Below are positions 1 through 5,053 of a DNA stretch of 5,053 nucleotides, piece after piece (position 1 is the stretch's first letter; each line of letters opens with the position of its first letter). The translations under genes and the position numbers were made by a program. This stretch comes from an uncultured Hungatella sp. (GTDB taxonomy: Bacteria; Bacillota; Clostridia; Lachnospirales; Lachnospiraceae). The notes beneath the pieces were generated by a model. It did no database searches and was not told the DNA's origin. It saw only the letters and a program-made list of their open reading frames with translations. Location: the NCBI GenBank assembly GCA_910588325.1, contig CAJUPP010000109.1:1-5053 (forward strand). The letters are read 5' to 3'.

Positions 1-501
1 CATTTCCTTATCTCCGCTTCATCCTGCTCAACGGGGAATCCTTATATGCCGGAGGGTAGACGGCGCCAGGGAAGCCCCTGTCCTTGCCGGTATGTTATAC
101 ATAACCACCGGAATCTTTACTGCCTCTGCCACTGCCCCATAATGCTGATACAGCTCTTCCTGGCTGATAGCCGCAAAGTAAGGTGTAATAACAGAGATTG
201 CATCCACGCCCATTTCTTCTGCCTTTTTGGACAGTGTGATAGTCTCCTCTGTGCTGATACAGCCAGTTCCCGCATATACCGGAACACGCCCCTTAGCCTG
301 ATCCACAAATATCTCTATGACACGGATTTTTTCCTCCATGGACATGATATAAAATTCACCATTGGTTCCTAAACAGAACACCGCATCCACTCCTGCCTCG
401 ATCTGCCGGTCAATCTGTCTGCGAAGTTCCTCCTCGTTGATGCTGCCATCCTCATGCATGGCTGTCTGCATCGCTGTGATAATTCCTTTAATCTCACTCA
501 T
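1..501 (-). pseudogene. DapA/NanA-family pyruvate aldolase, 3' part disrupted and cut by the window edge
   Basis: Class I, Schiff-base aldolase or lyase of the dihydrodipicolinate synthase/N-acetylneuraminate lyase superfamily, which typically makes or cleaves 2-oxo acids using pyruvate. Visible motifs: GTNGEF at residues 45-50 (carboxylate-binding loop), TPYF at 106-109, and YNIPARTG at 135-142 with the catalytic tyrosine at 135. Family members are about 290-310 residues, but this frame stops at 28-30 after 157. The expected next motif, (I/Y)KDSS with the Schiff-base lysine, appears in a second frame (AYKDS, about 34-47), and the following EQDEAEIRK appears in a third (about 1-29). Between TLRH and YKDS roughly 8-10 codons are missing. 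This fits a deletion of 3k+1 bases plus a one-base deletion. The start at 501 is supported by AGGAGG at 511-516, nine bases upstream. It is the last gene of the leftward operon. Because it clusters with an acid-sugar kinase and a dehydrogenase, a sugar-acid aldolase (2-keto-3-deoxy type) is more likely than lysine-pathway DapA; this is inference. The disruption could be real decay or an error at a contig end. Confidence 0.8.
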
Positions 502-539
502 ATGTTTTATCCTCCTCTTATTGGTAGCGACATGTTTTT

Positions 540-1694
540 CTACTTTAATACCTTCATATAAATATCGCGGATATCATCCAGACTTAACTCTTTCCTGTTA
601 TTGACCAAAAGCCTCTGCTGCTTACTTCCCGCATCCACCAAAAAATCCAGATCTTCCATCTTCACGCCAAACGTATTCAAATCCGTAGGAATCTTCGTAT
701 TCTTCACAATAGCAGCAATCCGTTCAATCATATGATCTGCCTTTTCTTCCCAAGTCATCGCCAAAAGTTCCGGATACACCGCGTCACACAGAACCGCCAG
801 CCGCTCTTCACATGCGTCCTTGTTAAATGCCATCACATGAGCAAATAAAACCGCATTAGACACACCATGAGCAATATGGAATTTCCCGCCTAACGGATAG
901 CTTAAAGCGTGAACTGCTGTGGTTCCGCTTCCCGTAATGGCAACGCCGCCGTAGAAAGCCCCTAAAAGTATGTCGCTTTTTGCCTCCATATCGGAAGGAT
1001 CCTCATATACTTTTTCAATATTTCGAAAAATCAATTTGGCACCTGCTAAAGCATAAGTATCACTTAAAGGAAAGGCCTTTTTGGAGGTAAAGCATTCCAC
1101 CACATGGGCCAGAGCATCCACTCCTGTAACTGCCACAATGGAAGCAGGAAGCCCTGCAATCATCTGCGCATCCAGAATCACATAATCCGGGATCATCTGC
1201 TCATTCACGATTCCCTTTTTGGACCCCTCCTCTGGAATCGCCACAATGGCGTTGCAGGTTGCTTCCGAACCGGTTCCGCAGGTTGTGGGAATCATAACCG
1301 TCTTCATCTGCTTGGAAGCTAAAAGAGGATTGTCCAGAAGATCTTTTACGGTATAGGAGGATCCTTTTAACAAAGCACACAGCTTTGCCGCATCCATAAC
1401 GCTGCCGCCGCCTATGGCCACAATCAGATCTCCGTTTTCCCAGTTCATCTGCTCTACTACTTTTTCCACATCAGTGTAAGCCGGTTCCGGTCTTAAATCA
1501 TCAAAAATCCGGCAGCTTACGCCTGCCTCCTCCAAAACTGTCAGAAGCTTTTGAAGAAGTCCTGCTCCTGCCACTCCCTTGTCTGTAAATACCAGCACTT
1601 TCTTTGCCGACTCCTGCTTTACAATGGTCTTCATGTCCCCGGTGCTTCCGATTCCTGAATAGACACAAGCGGGAAGCTTAATCCCATATCCCAT
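540..1694 (-). CDS. Iron-containing alcohol dehydrogenase (group III ADH)
   Basis: NAD(P)-dependent cytosolic oxidoreductase of the Fe-ADH family (FucO/AdhB/1,3-propanediol dehydrogenase relatives), interconverting alcohols and aldehydes or ketones. The 384 residues match the usual family length. The N-terminal nucleotide-binding domain has GGGSVMDAAK at 95-104 and PTTCGTGSE at 136-144. The metal-binding helical domain has the full ligand set by family alignment: Asp193 and His197 in GVDALAHVVE, His262 in HALSYPLGG, and His276 in HIAHG. The enzyme therefore looks intact. The start at 1694 has GGAAGG at 1702-1707, seven bases upstream. It lies 36 bases after the kinase gene and 38 bases before the aldolase gene, all on the same strand without an intervening terminator, so co-transcription is likely. 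Possible roles are oxidising a hydroxy acid or its 4-phosphate before or after the kinase, or reducing an aldehyde released by the aldolase. Substrate cannot be read from the sequence. Confidence 0.93.
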   Translation of the reverse strand: MGYGIKLPACVYSGIGSTGDMKTIVKQESAKKVLVFTDKGVAGAGLLQKLLTVLEEAGVSCRIFDDLRPEPAYTDVEKVVEQMNWENGDLIVAIGGGSVMDAAKLCALLKGSSYTVKDLLDNPLLASKQMKTVMIPTTCGTGSEATCNAIVAIPEEGSKKGIVNEQMIPDYVILDAQMIAGLPASIVAVTGVDALAHVVECFTSKKAFPLSDTYALAGAKLIFRNIEKVYEDPSDMEAKSDILLGAFYGGVAITGSGTTAVHALSYPLGGKFHIAHGVSNAVLFAHVMAFNKDACEERLAVLCDAVYPELLAMTWEEKADHMIERIAAIVKNTKIPTDLNTFGVKMEDLDFLVDAGSKQQRLLVNNRKELSLDDIRDIYMKVLK

Positions 1695-1730
1695 GTTTTC
1701 ACCTTCCTTTTTTATATTGATGCATCTTTA

Positions 1731-2945
1731 TTATTTTTTCAGTTCCTCTGTCAATTCCAAAAGCAATGTCTCATCGCCAAAGCCGCCGGATTTGGTAATA
1801 ATATGATATTCCCTGCCTCCATAAGAGAGGCTGGTAAGTACACAGCCCGGCCGGATTTCCCGAAGAGGATGCAGTTCCCACTGCCCGATTTCCTTCATGA
1901 ATCCCAGCAGAGTATCTCCTCCGGTCACCAGAATCACGGCCTGTAGTCCTTCATCCAATACGTCTTCCGTATCTACCCCTCTTTCTCTGGCATAAGCCAG
2001 AGTATCCGGCATGCCTTCCCGGTCATTGCTGTCCAGTATGACACAGACGTTTTCTCTGCATTTTTTTACAAGTTCTTCCAGCTGCCGGTTTCCCTCTTTT
2101 GATGACCAGAATTTCGGACTCAGTTTCTCCTCCGGCATCAGATTGACTCTGGGATATCCTTCGGCTTCTCCCCGGTCCAGCTGCCTTCTGGTAATAGGGT
2201 TGACACTTCCGCACATGACAAACAGCTTATCCTCCAGAGTAGCCTCTTTGGGCGTCTGACACTTAAGGTCCAAAAGTTCCGGCAAAACCAGGGCAAACCC
2301 TGCGCAACCGGCAAGAAGATGCCCGTTTCCTGATGCGGCCAGACTTTTGCCGATTCTCATCATATCTTCGTCCGTCTCCGCATCAAATACAATTATTCCC
2401 TCTCCCTCCCAGGATTCTTCCTGCGGATCGCTGGTTTCTTTCACAGGAATCTGGCTCTGCAAACGTATGATATCCTTCACCGAATCCTTTGTAACCGGTT
2501 CAAAGGGGTCCATCCCAAAAACGCTTTCACTGACTAAAACACCATCAATGTACTGTTTCCCGTTTTTTGTGATCCGGCCCATCTGCGGAAATGCAGGGAT
2601 AAAGGAAAGAAACTTTTCCTTAGAAGCCCTGAAGGCTGCCTCCAGCTCGCTTCCGATATTTCCCCGAAGGGCGGAATCTGTCTTCTTATAAATATAAGGG
2701 ATTCCCGCTTTCTTCCCCTCCGCCACAATTCCATACACCTTTCCATAAGCCTGTTCCTTCGATACATGTCTGGTCTCCGCATCGATGACCAGTACCACTG
2801 CCTGGCCAGGGCTTAAGACATCCACCTGTTTTTCGTCATCATCCGGGCTGACCATCACTCTGGTGGGGATTCCCTTCTCCGCAAACTGAACTCCCGTATC
2901 CAGGGCGGCTGTGAAGTCATCGGCAATAATCATCAATTCAACCAT
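1731..2945 (-). CDS. Four-carbon acid sugar kinase family protein (DUF1537/OtnK-DtnK-like)
   Basis: ATP-dependent cytosolic kinase family whose characterised members (D-threonate, erythronate and 3-oxo-tetronate kinases) phosphorylate the 4-hydroxyl of four-carbon acid sugars. The protein has 404 residues, close to the short end of the family. N-terminal substrate domain: IADDFTAALDTG at residues 7-18, KKTDSALRGNIGSEL at 87-101, FIPAFPQMGR at 115-124. C-terminal nucleotide domain: CGSVNPITRRQ at 245-255, TGGDT at 341-345, and KSGGFGDE at 385-392. The start at 2945 is chosen because a strong GGGGGTG sits five bases upstream and the conserved domain begins at once. A start at 3002 would add 19 unconserved residues and would lie inside the proposed -10 box. 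It is the first gene of the leftward operon, followed by the dehydrogenase and the broken aldolase. No PdxA2-like dehydrogenase or OtnC/OtnI partner lies in the window, so the exact substrate is open. One oddity is Ala13, where the ADDxTGA motif usually has glycine. Confidence 0.92.
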   Translation of the reverse strand: MVELMIIADDFTAALDTGVQFAEKGIPTRVMVSPDDDEKQVDVLSPGQAVVLVIDAETRHVSKEQAYGKVYGIVAEGKKAGIPYIYKKTDSALRGNIGSELEAAFRASKEKFLSFIPAFPQMGRITKNGKQYIDGVLVSESVFGMDPFEPVTKDSVKDIIRLQSQIPVKETSDPQEESWEGEGIIVFDAETDEDMMRIGKSLAASGNGHLLAGCAGFALVLPELLDLKCQTPKEATLEDKLFVMCGSVNPITRRQLDRGEAEGYPRVNLMPEEKLSPKFWSSKEGNRQLEELVKKCRENVCVILDSNDREGMPDTLAYARERGVDTEDVLDEGLQAVILVTGGDTLLGFMKEIGQWELHPLREIRPGCVLTSLSYGGREYHIITKSGGFGDETLLLELTEELKK

Positions 2946-2950
2946 CTGTT

Positions 2951-2957
2951 CACCCCC
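2951..2957 (-). promoter_or_regulatory. Ribosome binding site fixing the kinase start
   Basis: On the minus strand GGGGGTG is followed by AACAG and then ATG at 2945. The strength and five-base spacing favour this ATG over the in-frame ATG at 3002, which lies further upstream and has no conserved protein sequence after it. Confidence 0.8.
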
Positions 2958-2963
2958 TAACTG

Positions 2964-2982
2964 TTGTTCTGTTTTGAAACAA
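2964..2982 (+). promoter_or_regulatory. Candidate operator, direct-repeat copy 1 (TTGTTCTnTTTTGAAACA)
   Basis: The sequence TTGTTCTGTTTTGAAACAA matches the one at 3054-3072 with a single internal mismatch over the first 18 bases, exactly 90 bases apart. It has TTGTT/AACAA ends, a partial dyad. It lies just downstream of the predicted operon transcription start, where a bound protein would act as a roadblock or help loop the DNA. Identification as a regulator site is inferred. Confidence 0.5.
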
Positions 2983-2993
2983 TTCTTTGTTTC
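2976..2993. promoter_or_regulatory. Perfect inverted repeat at the operon start (candidate operator)
   Basis: GAAACAATTCTTTGTTTC is a perfect 7-base inverted repeat with a four-base centre. It shares its left arm with the direct-repeat motif at 2964-2982 and sits around +10 of the predicted leftward transcript. It may be a protein-binding dyad. As RNA it would form only a weak AU-rich stem, so an operator is the better reading. Confidence 0.5.
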
Positions 2994-3001
2994 CCTTGAC
3001 A

Positions 3002-3007
3002 ATTATA
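3002..3007 (-). promoter_or_regulatory. -10 box of the leftward operon promoter
   Basis: A perfect TATAAT lies on the minus strand, 57 bases upstream of the kinase start, giving a predicted transcription start near 2995 and a leader of about 50 bases. The hexamer 17 bases upstream (3025-3030) reads ACATAT, a very poor -35, and there is no TG extension. Such a core promoter usually needs an activator, which suits the GAAACA-type motifs centred about 42 and 68 bases upstream of the predicted start. No GG-N10-GC sigma-54 pattern is visible. Transcription start is inferred. Confidence 0.6.
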
Positions 3008-3027
3008 GAATACTTCTTTCCAAAATA

Positions 3028-3045
3028 TGTTTCAATTAAATACAG
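3028..3045 (-). promoter_or_regulatory. Candidate activator site overlapping the operon -35 region
   Basis: On the minus strand this reads CTGTATTTAATTGAAACA, sharing TGT-N12-ACA spacing and the TTGAAACA end with the motifs at 2964-2982 and 3054-3072. Its centre is about 42 bases upstream of the predicted operon start, the classical position for an activator contacting RNA polymerase next to a weak -35. Function is inferred from position and motif recurrence. Confidence 0.45.
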
Positions 3046-3053
3046 TACTATTT

Positions 3054-3072
3054 TTGTTCTTTTTTGAAACAT
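3054..3072 (+). promoter_or_regulatory. Candidate operator, direct-repeat copy 2
   Basis: TTGTTCTTTTTTGAAACAT repeats the motif at 2964-2982. It is centred about 68 bases upstream of the predicted leftward start and about 47 bases upstream of the predicted regulator start, just before the regulator's -35. It could therefore serve both divergent promoters. Confidence 0.45.
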
Positions 3073-3074
3073 TA

Positions 3075-3103
3075 TTGTATTTCCTTTCTCAATATGGTAT
3101 AAT
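3075..3103 (+). promoter_or_regulatory. Promoter of the regulator gene (-35 TTGTAT, extended -10 TGGTATAAT)
   Basis: TATAAT at 3098-3103 is preceded by TGG, an extended -10, and lies 17 bases after TTGTAT at 3075-3080. The predicted start is near 3110, with a leader of about 34 bases before the ATG at 3144. The consensus -10 with TGn extension suggests constitutive transcription that can be repressed by a protein bound nearby. Confidence 0.7.
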
Positions 3104-3105
3104 AT

Positions 3106-3118
3106 TTTCAAATTGAAA
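3106..3118. promoter_or_regulatory. Palindrome over the regulator transcription start (candidate autoregulatory operator)
   Basis: TTTCAAATTGAAA is a perfect 6-base inverted repeat around one central base, starting two bases after the -10 box and covering the predicted start. It ends in the same GAAACA seen elsewhere in this intergenic region. The position suits autorepression; this is inference. Confidence 0.45.
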
Positions 3119-3143
3119 CACTTTTAGAAAGGATTTTTGCAGC

Positions 3144-4922
3144 ATGAGACGAATCTACCGAATTTTAGGCATCGCGCCTTACCAGAATTTAAAGACAGCC
3201 ATGATCCTTGCGGCGGAAAAATATGAGGAGGTAGAGCTGACAGCTTACACCGGCAACCTGGAAGACGGCGTACAGCTGGCCAGTCAGCATATGAATGAAG
3301 GCTTTGACCTGATTCTCTCCCGAGGCGGAACCGCAGAAATGATCCGAACTATTGCCTCTATTCCCGTCATCGAAATTCCTGTCTCCATCAACGATCTTTT
3401 GCGGGCCATCCTTCTTCTGGAAAATGTTACGGAACCTTACGCTGTTGTAGGCTTTCCCAACATAACCAGGCCGGCTCATGCTTTAAGTGAAATGATGATC
3501 TATAAGATGAACATTGTCACCATCCATCATCCCAATGAGTTGGACTCTGCCCTGAAAGCCTTAAAGGAAAAGGGATATCGCATTATTCTGTGCGATATGA
3601 TCACGGAGATGATGACCAGGGAAATGGGGCTGGAGCCTATTTTGATCATGTCCGGTTCTGAGGGGATCGAGAGTGCCATCGAATATTCCATTAACATGTG
3701 CAATATCATTGAGGAGACCAAGGCCAGAAGCCGGCTGTTTACCAGTGCCCTGCAGATTCAGGGCATGGAGACTATTATTATGAAAACCGACGGCACCGTG
3801 TTGTTTTCTACTTATAATAAGGAAAATATTTCTTCGGTCATAAATTATTTTAAAAAACAATTGGAATCCTCTCAGCCCATACCGGCCAAGGCTTTCCACA
3901 TGATTGATCAGTCTCTTTATTCCGTTCTGGCGGAGGAAACTTCATTTTTGGATGAGCGATGTTACATTTTTTGTCTGGAGCAAAACCCCTTTCCCACAAA
4001 TGCGAGCAAACACGGCATCCGTTTCTTTTCTTACACGGAGATTTCCGTCATGTATTCCAGCAGCTTCTACTCTCTCACTTCCAGTGCCAGGCTTATGGAA
4101 GAGAAAGTGCGGATGATCAATCAGAACACGCTTCCGGTCATCATCCTGGGAGAGAGAGGATCCGGAAAGAATCAGATGGCTGCCAAGCTTTATCTGGAAA
4201 GTTCCATGACTAAGTACCCCTATGTCACCATAGACTGCCAGGTGATTAATGACAGGACCTGGAATTATCTGATAAGCAATTATAATTCTCCCTTTAATGA
4301 CCAGAACAATACCATCTTTATCAGCAATATTCAGGCCCTGTCTTTGCAGCGCCAAAACCAGCTTTTGTCTCTGCTGGTAGACACCAAGACGTACAAGAGA
4401 AACCGCATCCTGATCTCCTGCTCTCAGACTCTGGACTCGGATGTGACGGACCCTTCGAAAAATTTTATCGACTACCTTACCTGCACCACCATCTATATGC
4501 CGCCCCTGCGAGAGCTGACTGACGATATTCAGAATTCCTCCAGCCTATACTTGAACGCCCTGAACGTGGAACTGTCCAGGCAGATCGTAGGATTCACCCC
4601 GGAGGCTTTAGGGGTGCTGACCAGTTACCAGTGGCCAGACAATTTTCTTCAGCTGAAACGGGTGCTGACCGAGCTGGCTGCCCTTACCTCCACGGCTTAC
4701 ATTCAGTATGATACAGTGTATCAAACCATTGAAAAGGAAAAACGGCAGTATGTGCCTGCCTCCTCCTCATTTGATTACAACCGCACTTTAAATGAGATGA
4801 CCCGGGAAATTGTTAAAGTAGTTCTGGCCCAGTGCGGCGGCAACCAGACCATGGCCGCTAAAAAGCTAGGCATCGGCCGAACCACACTGTGGAGATATCT
4901 GAATGAGGAGGAACGCTTGTGA
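3144..4922 (+). CDS. PrpR-type transcriptional regulator with degenerate AAA+ domain and Fis-type HTH
   Basis: A DNA-binding regulator of 592 residues, probably controlling the divergent kinase-dehydrogenase-aldolase operon. Residues about 5-190 resemble the PrpR N-terminal sensor fold, with SRGGTAEMIR at 59-68 and IPVIEIPVS at 73-81. Residues about 195-310 are a PAS-like linker. The AAA+ region spans about 315-535, with Walker A GERGSGKN at 336-343, a sensor I-like strand RILISCSQ at 421-428, and PPLREL at 453-458. The C-terminus (about 553-587) is a Fis-type helix-turn-helix with NQTMAAKKLGIGRTTLWRYL at 567-586. Key sigma-54 activator features are missing: no GAFTGA loop, TIFISN at 390-395 where TLFLDE is usual (no Walker B acids), and WPDNFLQL at 497-504 where WPGNVREL is usual. 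It therefore likely acts without sigma-54 and may not hydrolyse ATP. The start at 3144 has AAAGGA at 3128-3133, ten bases upstream. The last codons lie inside a 93-base tandem repeat, so the C-terminal NEEERL could be repeat-derived. Confidence 0.9.
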   Translation: MRRIYRILGIAPYQNLKTAMILAAEKYEEVELTAYTGNLEDGVQLASQHMNEGFDLILSRGGTAEMIRTIASIPVIEIPVSINDLLRAILLLENVTEPYAVVGFPNITRPAHALSEMMIYKMNIVTIHHPNELDSALKALKEKGYRIILCDMITEMMTREMGLEPILIMSGSEGIESAIEYSINMCNIIEETKARSRLFTSALQIQGMETIIMKTDGTVLFSTYNKENISSVINYFKKQLESSQPIPAKAFHMIDQSLYSVLAEETSFLDERCYIFCLEQNPFPTNASKHGIRFFSYTEISVMYSSSFYSLTSSARLMEEKVRMINQNTLPVIILGERGSGKNQMAAKLYLESSMTKYPYVTIDCQVINDRTWNYLISNYNSPFNDQNNTIFISNIQALSLQRQNQLLSLLVDTKTYKRNRILISCSQTLDSDVTDPSKNFIDYLTCTTIYMPPLRELTDDIQNSSSLYLNALNVELSRQIVGFTPEALGVLTSYQWPDNFLQLKRVLTELAALTSTAYIQYDTVYQTIEKEKRQYVPASSSFDYNRTLNEMTREIVKVVLAQCGGNQTMAAKKLGIGRTTLWRYLNEEERL

Positions 4923-4951
4923 GGCAAAGCCTCACAACTGGAATGCGTTCC
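4910..4951 (+). other. Nested hairpin over the regulator stop codon
   Basis: TTGTGAGGC (4917-4925) and GCCTCACAA (4929-4937) form a perfect 9-base stem with an AAA loop. The flanking GGAACGC (4910-4916) and GCGTTCC (4945-4951) pair as a further 7-base stem, separated on one side by the seven-base bulge CTGGAAT. The structure spans the regulator stop (4920-4922) and recurs in full at 5003-5044. There is no T-run after it, so it is not a standard intrinsic terminator. mRNA stabilisation, attenuation or a repeat-encoded RNA fold are possible roles. Confidence 0.75.
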
Positions 4952-5053
4952 GACGACCTGGCAGGTGACGCCCAAGCGGCGCGTGCCGTTTCTGAATTAG
5001 GAGGAACGCTTGTGAGGCAAAGCCTCACAACTGGAATGCGTTCCGACGACCTG
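4919..5053 (+). CDS. Possible small repeat-encoded ORF, translationally coupled to the regulator, open at the window edge
   Basis: A GTG at 4919 overlaps the regulator stop as GTGA and is preceded by a perfect AGGAGG at 4906-4911 with a seven-base spacer. The frame stays open for 45 codons to the window end. The peptide begins VRQSLTTGMRSDDL and repeats the same 14 residues after 31, since the 93-base unit is in register. The other two forward frames contain stops in each unit. It resembles no family I know, and the open frame may be a chance property of a GC-rich repeat. The ribosome-binding signal and GTGA overlap are the main evidence for translation. Confidence 0.2.
   Translation, partial: MRQSLTTGMRSDDLAGDAQAARAVSELGGTLVRQSLTTGMRSDDL

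Larger units (their letters stand above)
4898..5053 (+). repeat. 93-base tandem repeat, one full unit and a 63-base second copy cut by the window edge
   Basis: Bases 4991-5053 match 4898-4960 with one mismatch (G4905 versus T4998), giving a period of 93 bases. The first unit includes the last 25 bases of the regulator gene. The unit is GC-rich compared with the intergenic DNA here and holds several short inverted repeats: the nested stem at 4910-4951, ACCTG-G-CAGGT at 4956-4966, and CGGC-GCGT-GCCG at 4977-4988. The period is a multiple of three, so reading frames are preserved between copies. The array probably continues past the window; its true copy number cannot be known here. The repeat family is not recognised. 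Confidence 0.92.

Noticed and set aside
2996..3001. A perfect TTGACA -35-like hexamer on the plus strand
   Set aside because: No acceptable -10 lies 16-18 bases downstream (that position reads TCCAAA), and the extended -10 at 3095-3103 is far too distant.
2946..3002. N-terminal extension of the kinase from the in-frame ATG at 3002
   Set aside because: The 19 extra residues show no family motif, the upstream ATG overlaps the proposed -10 box, and the ATG at 2945 has a strong ribosome binding site.
2946..3143. Sigma-54 (-24/-12) promoter expected for a PrpR/NtrC-like regulator
   Set aside because: No GG-N10-GC spaced pattern was found on either strand of the intergenic region.
3942..4355. Open frames opposite the regulator, and similar overlapping frames inside the kinase, dehydrogenase and aldolase genes
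   Set aside because: They lie fully within genes with recognisable conserved motifs, lack plausible family features, and have no supporting ribosome binding context.
4929..5053. Intrinsic terminator for the regulator gene
   Set aside because: The hairpin is strong but no run of T follows it, in either repeat copy.
4898..5053. CRISPR array
   Set aside because: The unit is a continuous 93-base tandem repeat without unique spacers between short repeats, and no cas genes are present.

Overview
The window looks like a piece of a gut-type Clostridia genome, probably Lachnospiraceae (Enterocloster, Hungatella or Lachnoclostridium-like). This is inferred from strong AGGAGG-type ribosome binding sites, AT-rich intergenic DNA around moderate-GC genes, and the protein types. 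No rRNA, tRNA, CRISPR array or transposase is visible. The odd length and the repeat at the right edge suggest this may be a whole contig.

Layout: a three-gene catabolic operon runs leftwards from about 2995. In transcription order it holds a DUF1537-type four-carbon acid-sugar kinase (1731-2945), an iron-dependent alcohol dehydrogenase (540-1694) and a DapA-family pyruvate aldolase (501 to the left edge). Gaps are 36-38 bases, each with its own ribosome binding site. The aldolase is broken close to the edge: frame analysis points to two deletions around the catalytic-lysine region. A regulator of 592 residues (3144-4922) is transcribed divergently. It has a PrpR-type N-terminal sensor domain, a middle linker, an AAA+ domain and a Fis-type helix-turn-helix.

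The regulator resembles a sigma-54 enhancer-binding protein but lacks the GAFTGA loop, the Walker B acidic pair and the sensor II arginine. The operon promoter correspondingly looks like sigma-70/A type: a TATAAT box with a poor -35, not a -24/-12 element. The 198-base divergent intergenic region carries five copies of GAAACA/TGTTTC in several symmetric arrangements, at positions suited to activation of the operon and autoregulation. The model offered is a ligand-responsive regulator, no longer dependent on sigma-54, controlling catabolism of a short acid sugar or hydroxy acid.

The regulator's last codons run directly into a 93-base tandem repeat (4898 to the right edge). It has a nested hairpin, an open frame that stays in register across copies, and a GTG start overlapping the regulator stop (GTGA) behind a perfect AGGAGG. 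The second copy ends after exactly 55 matching bases, which suggests an assembly break inside a longer array or a dispersed repeat.
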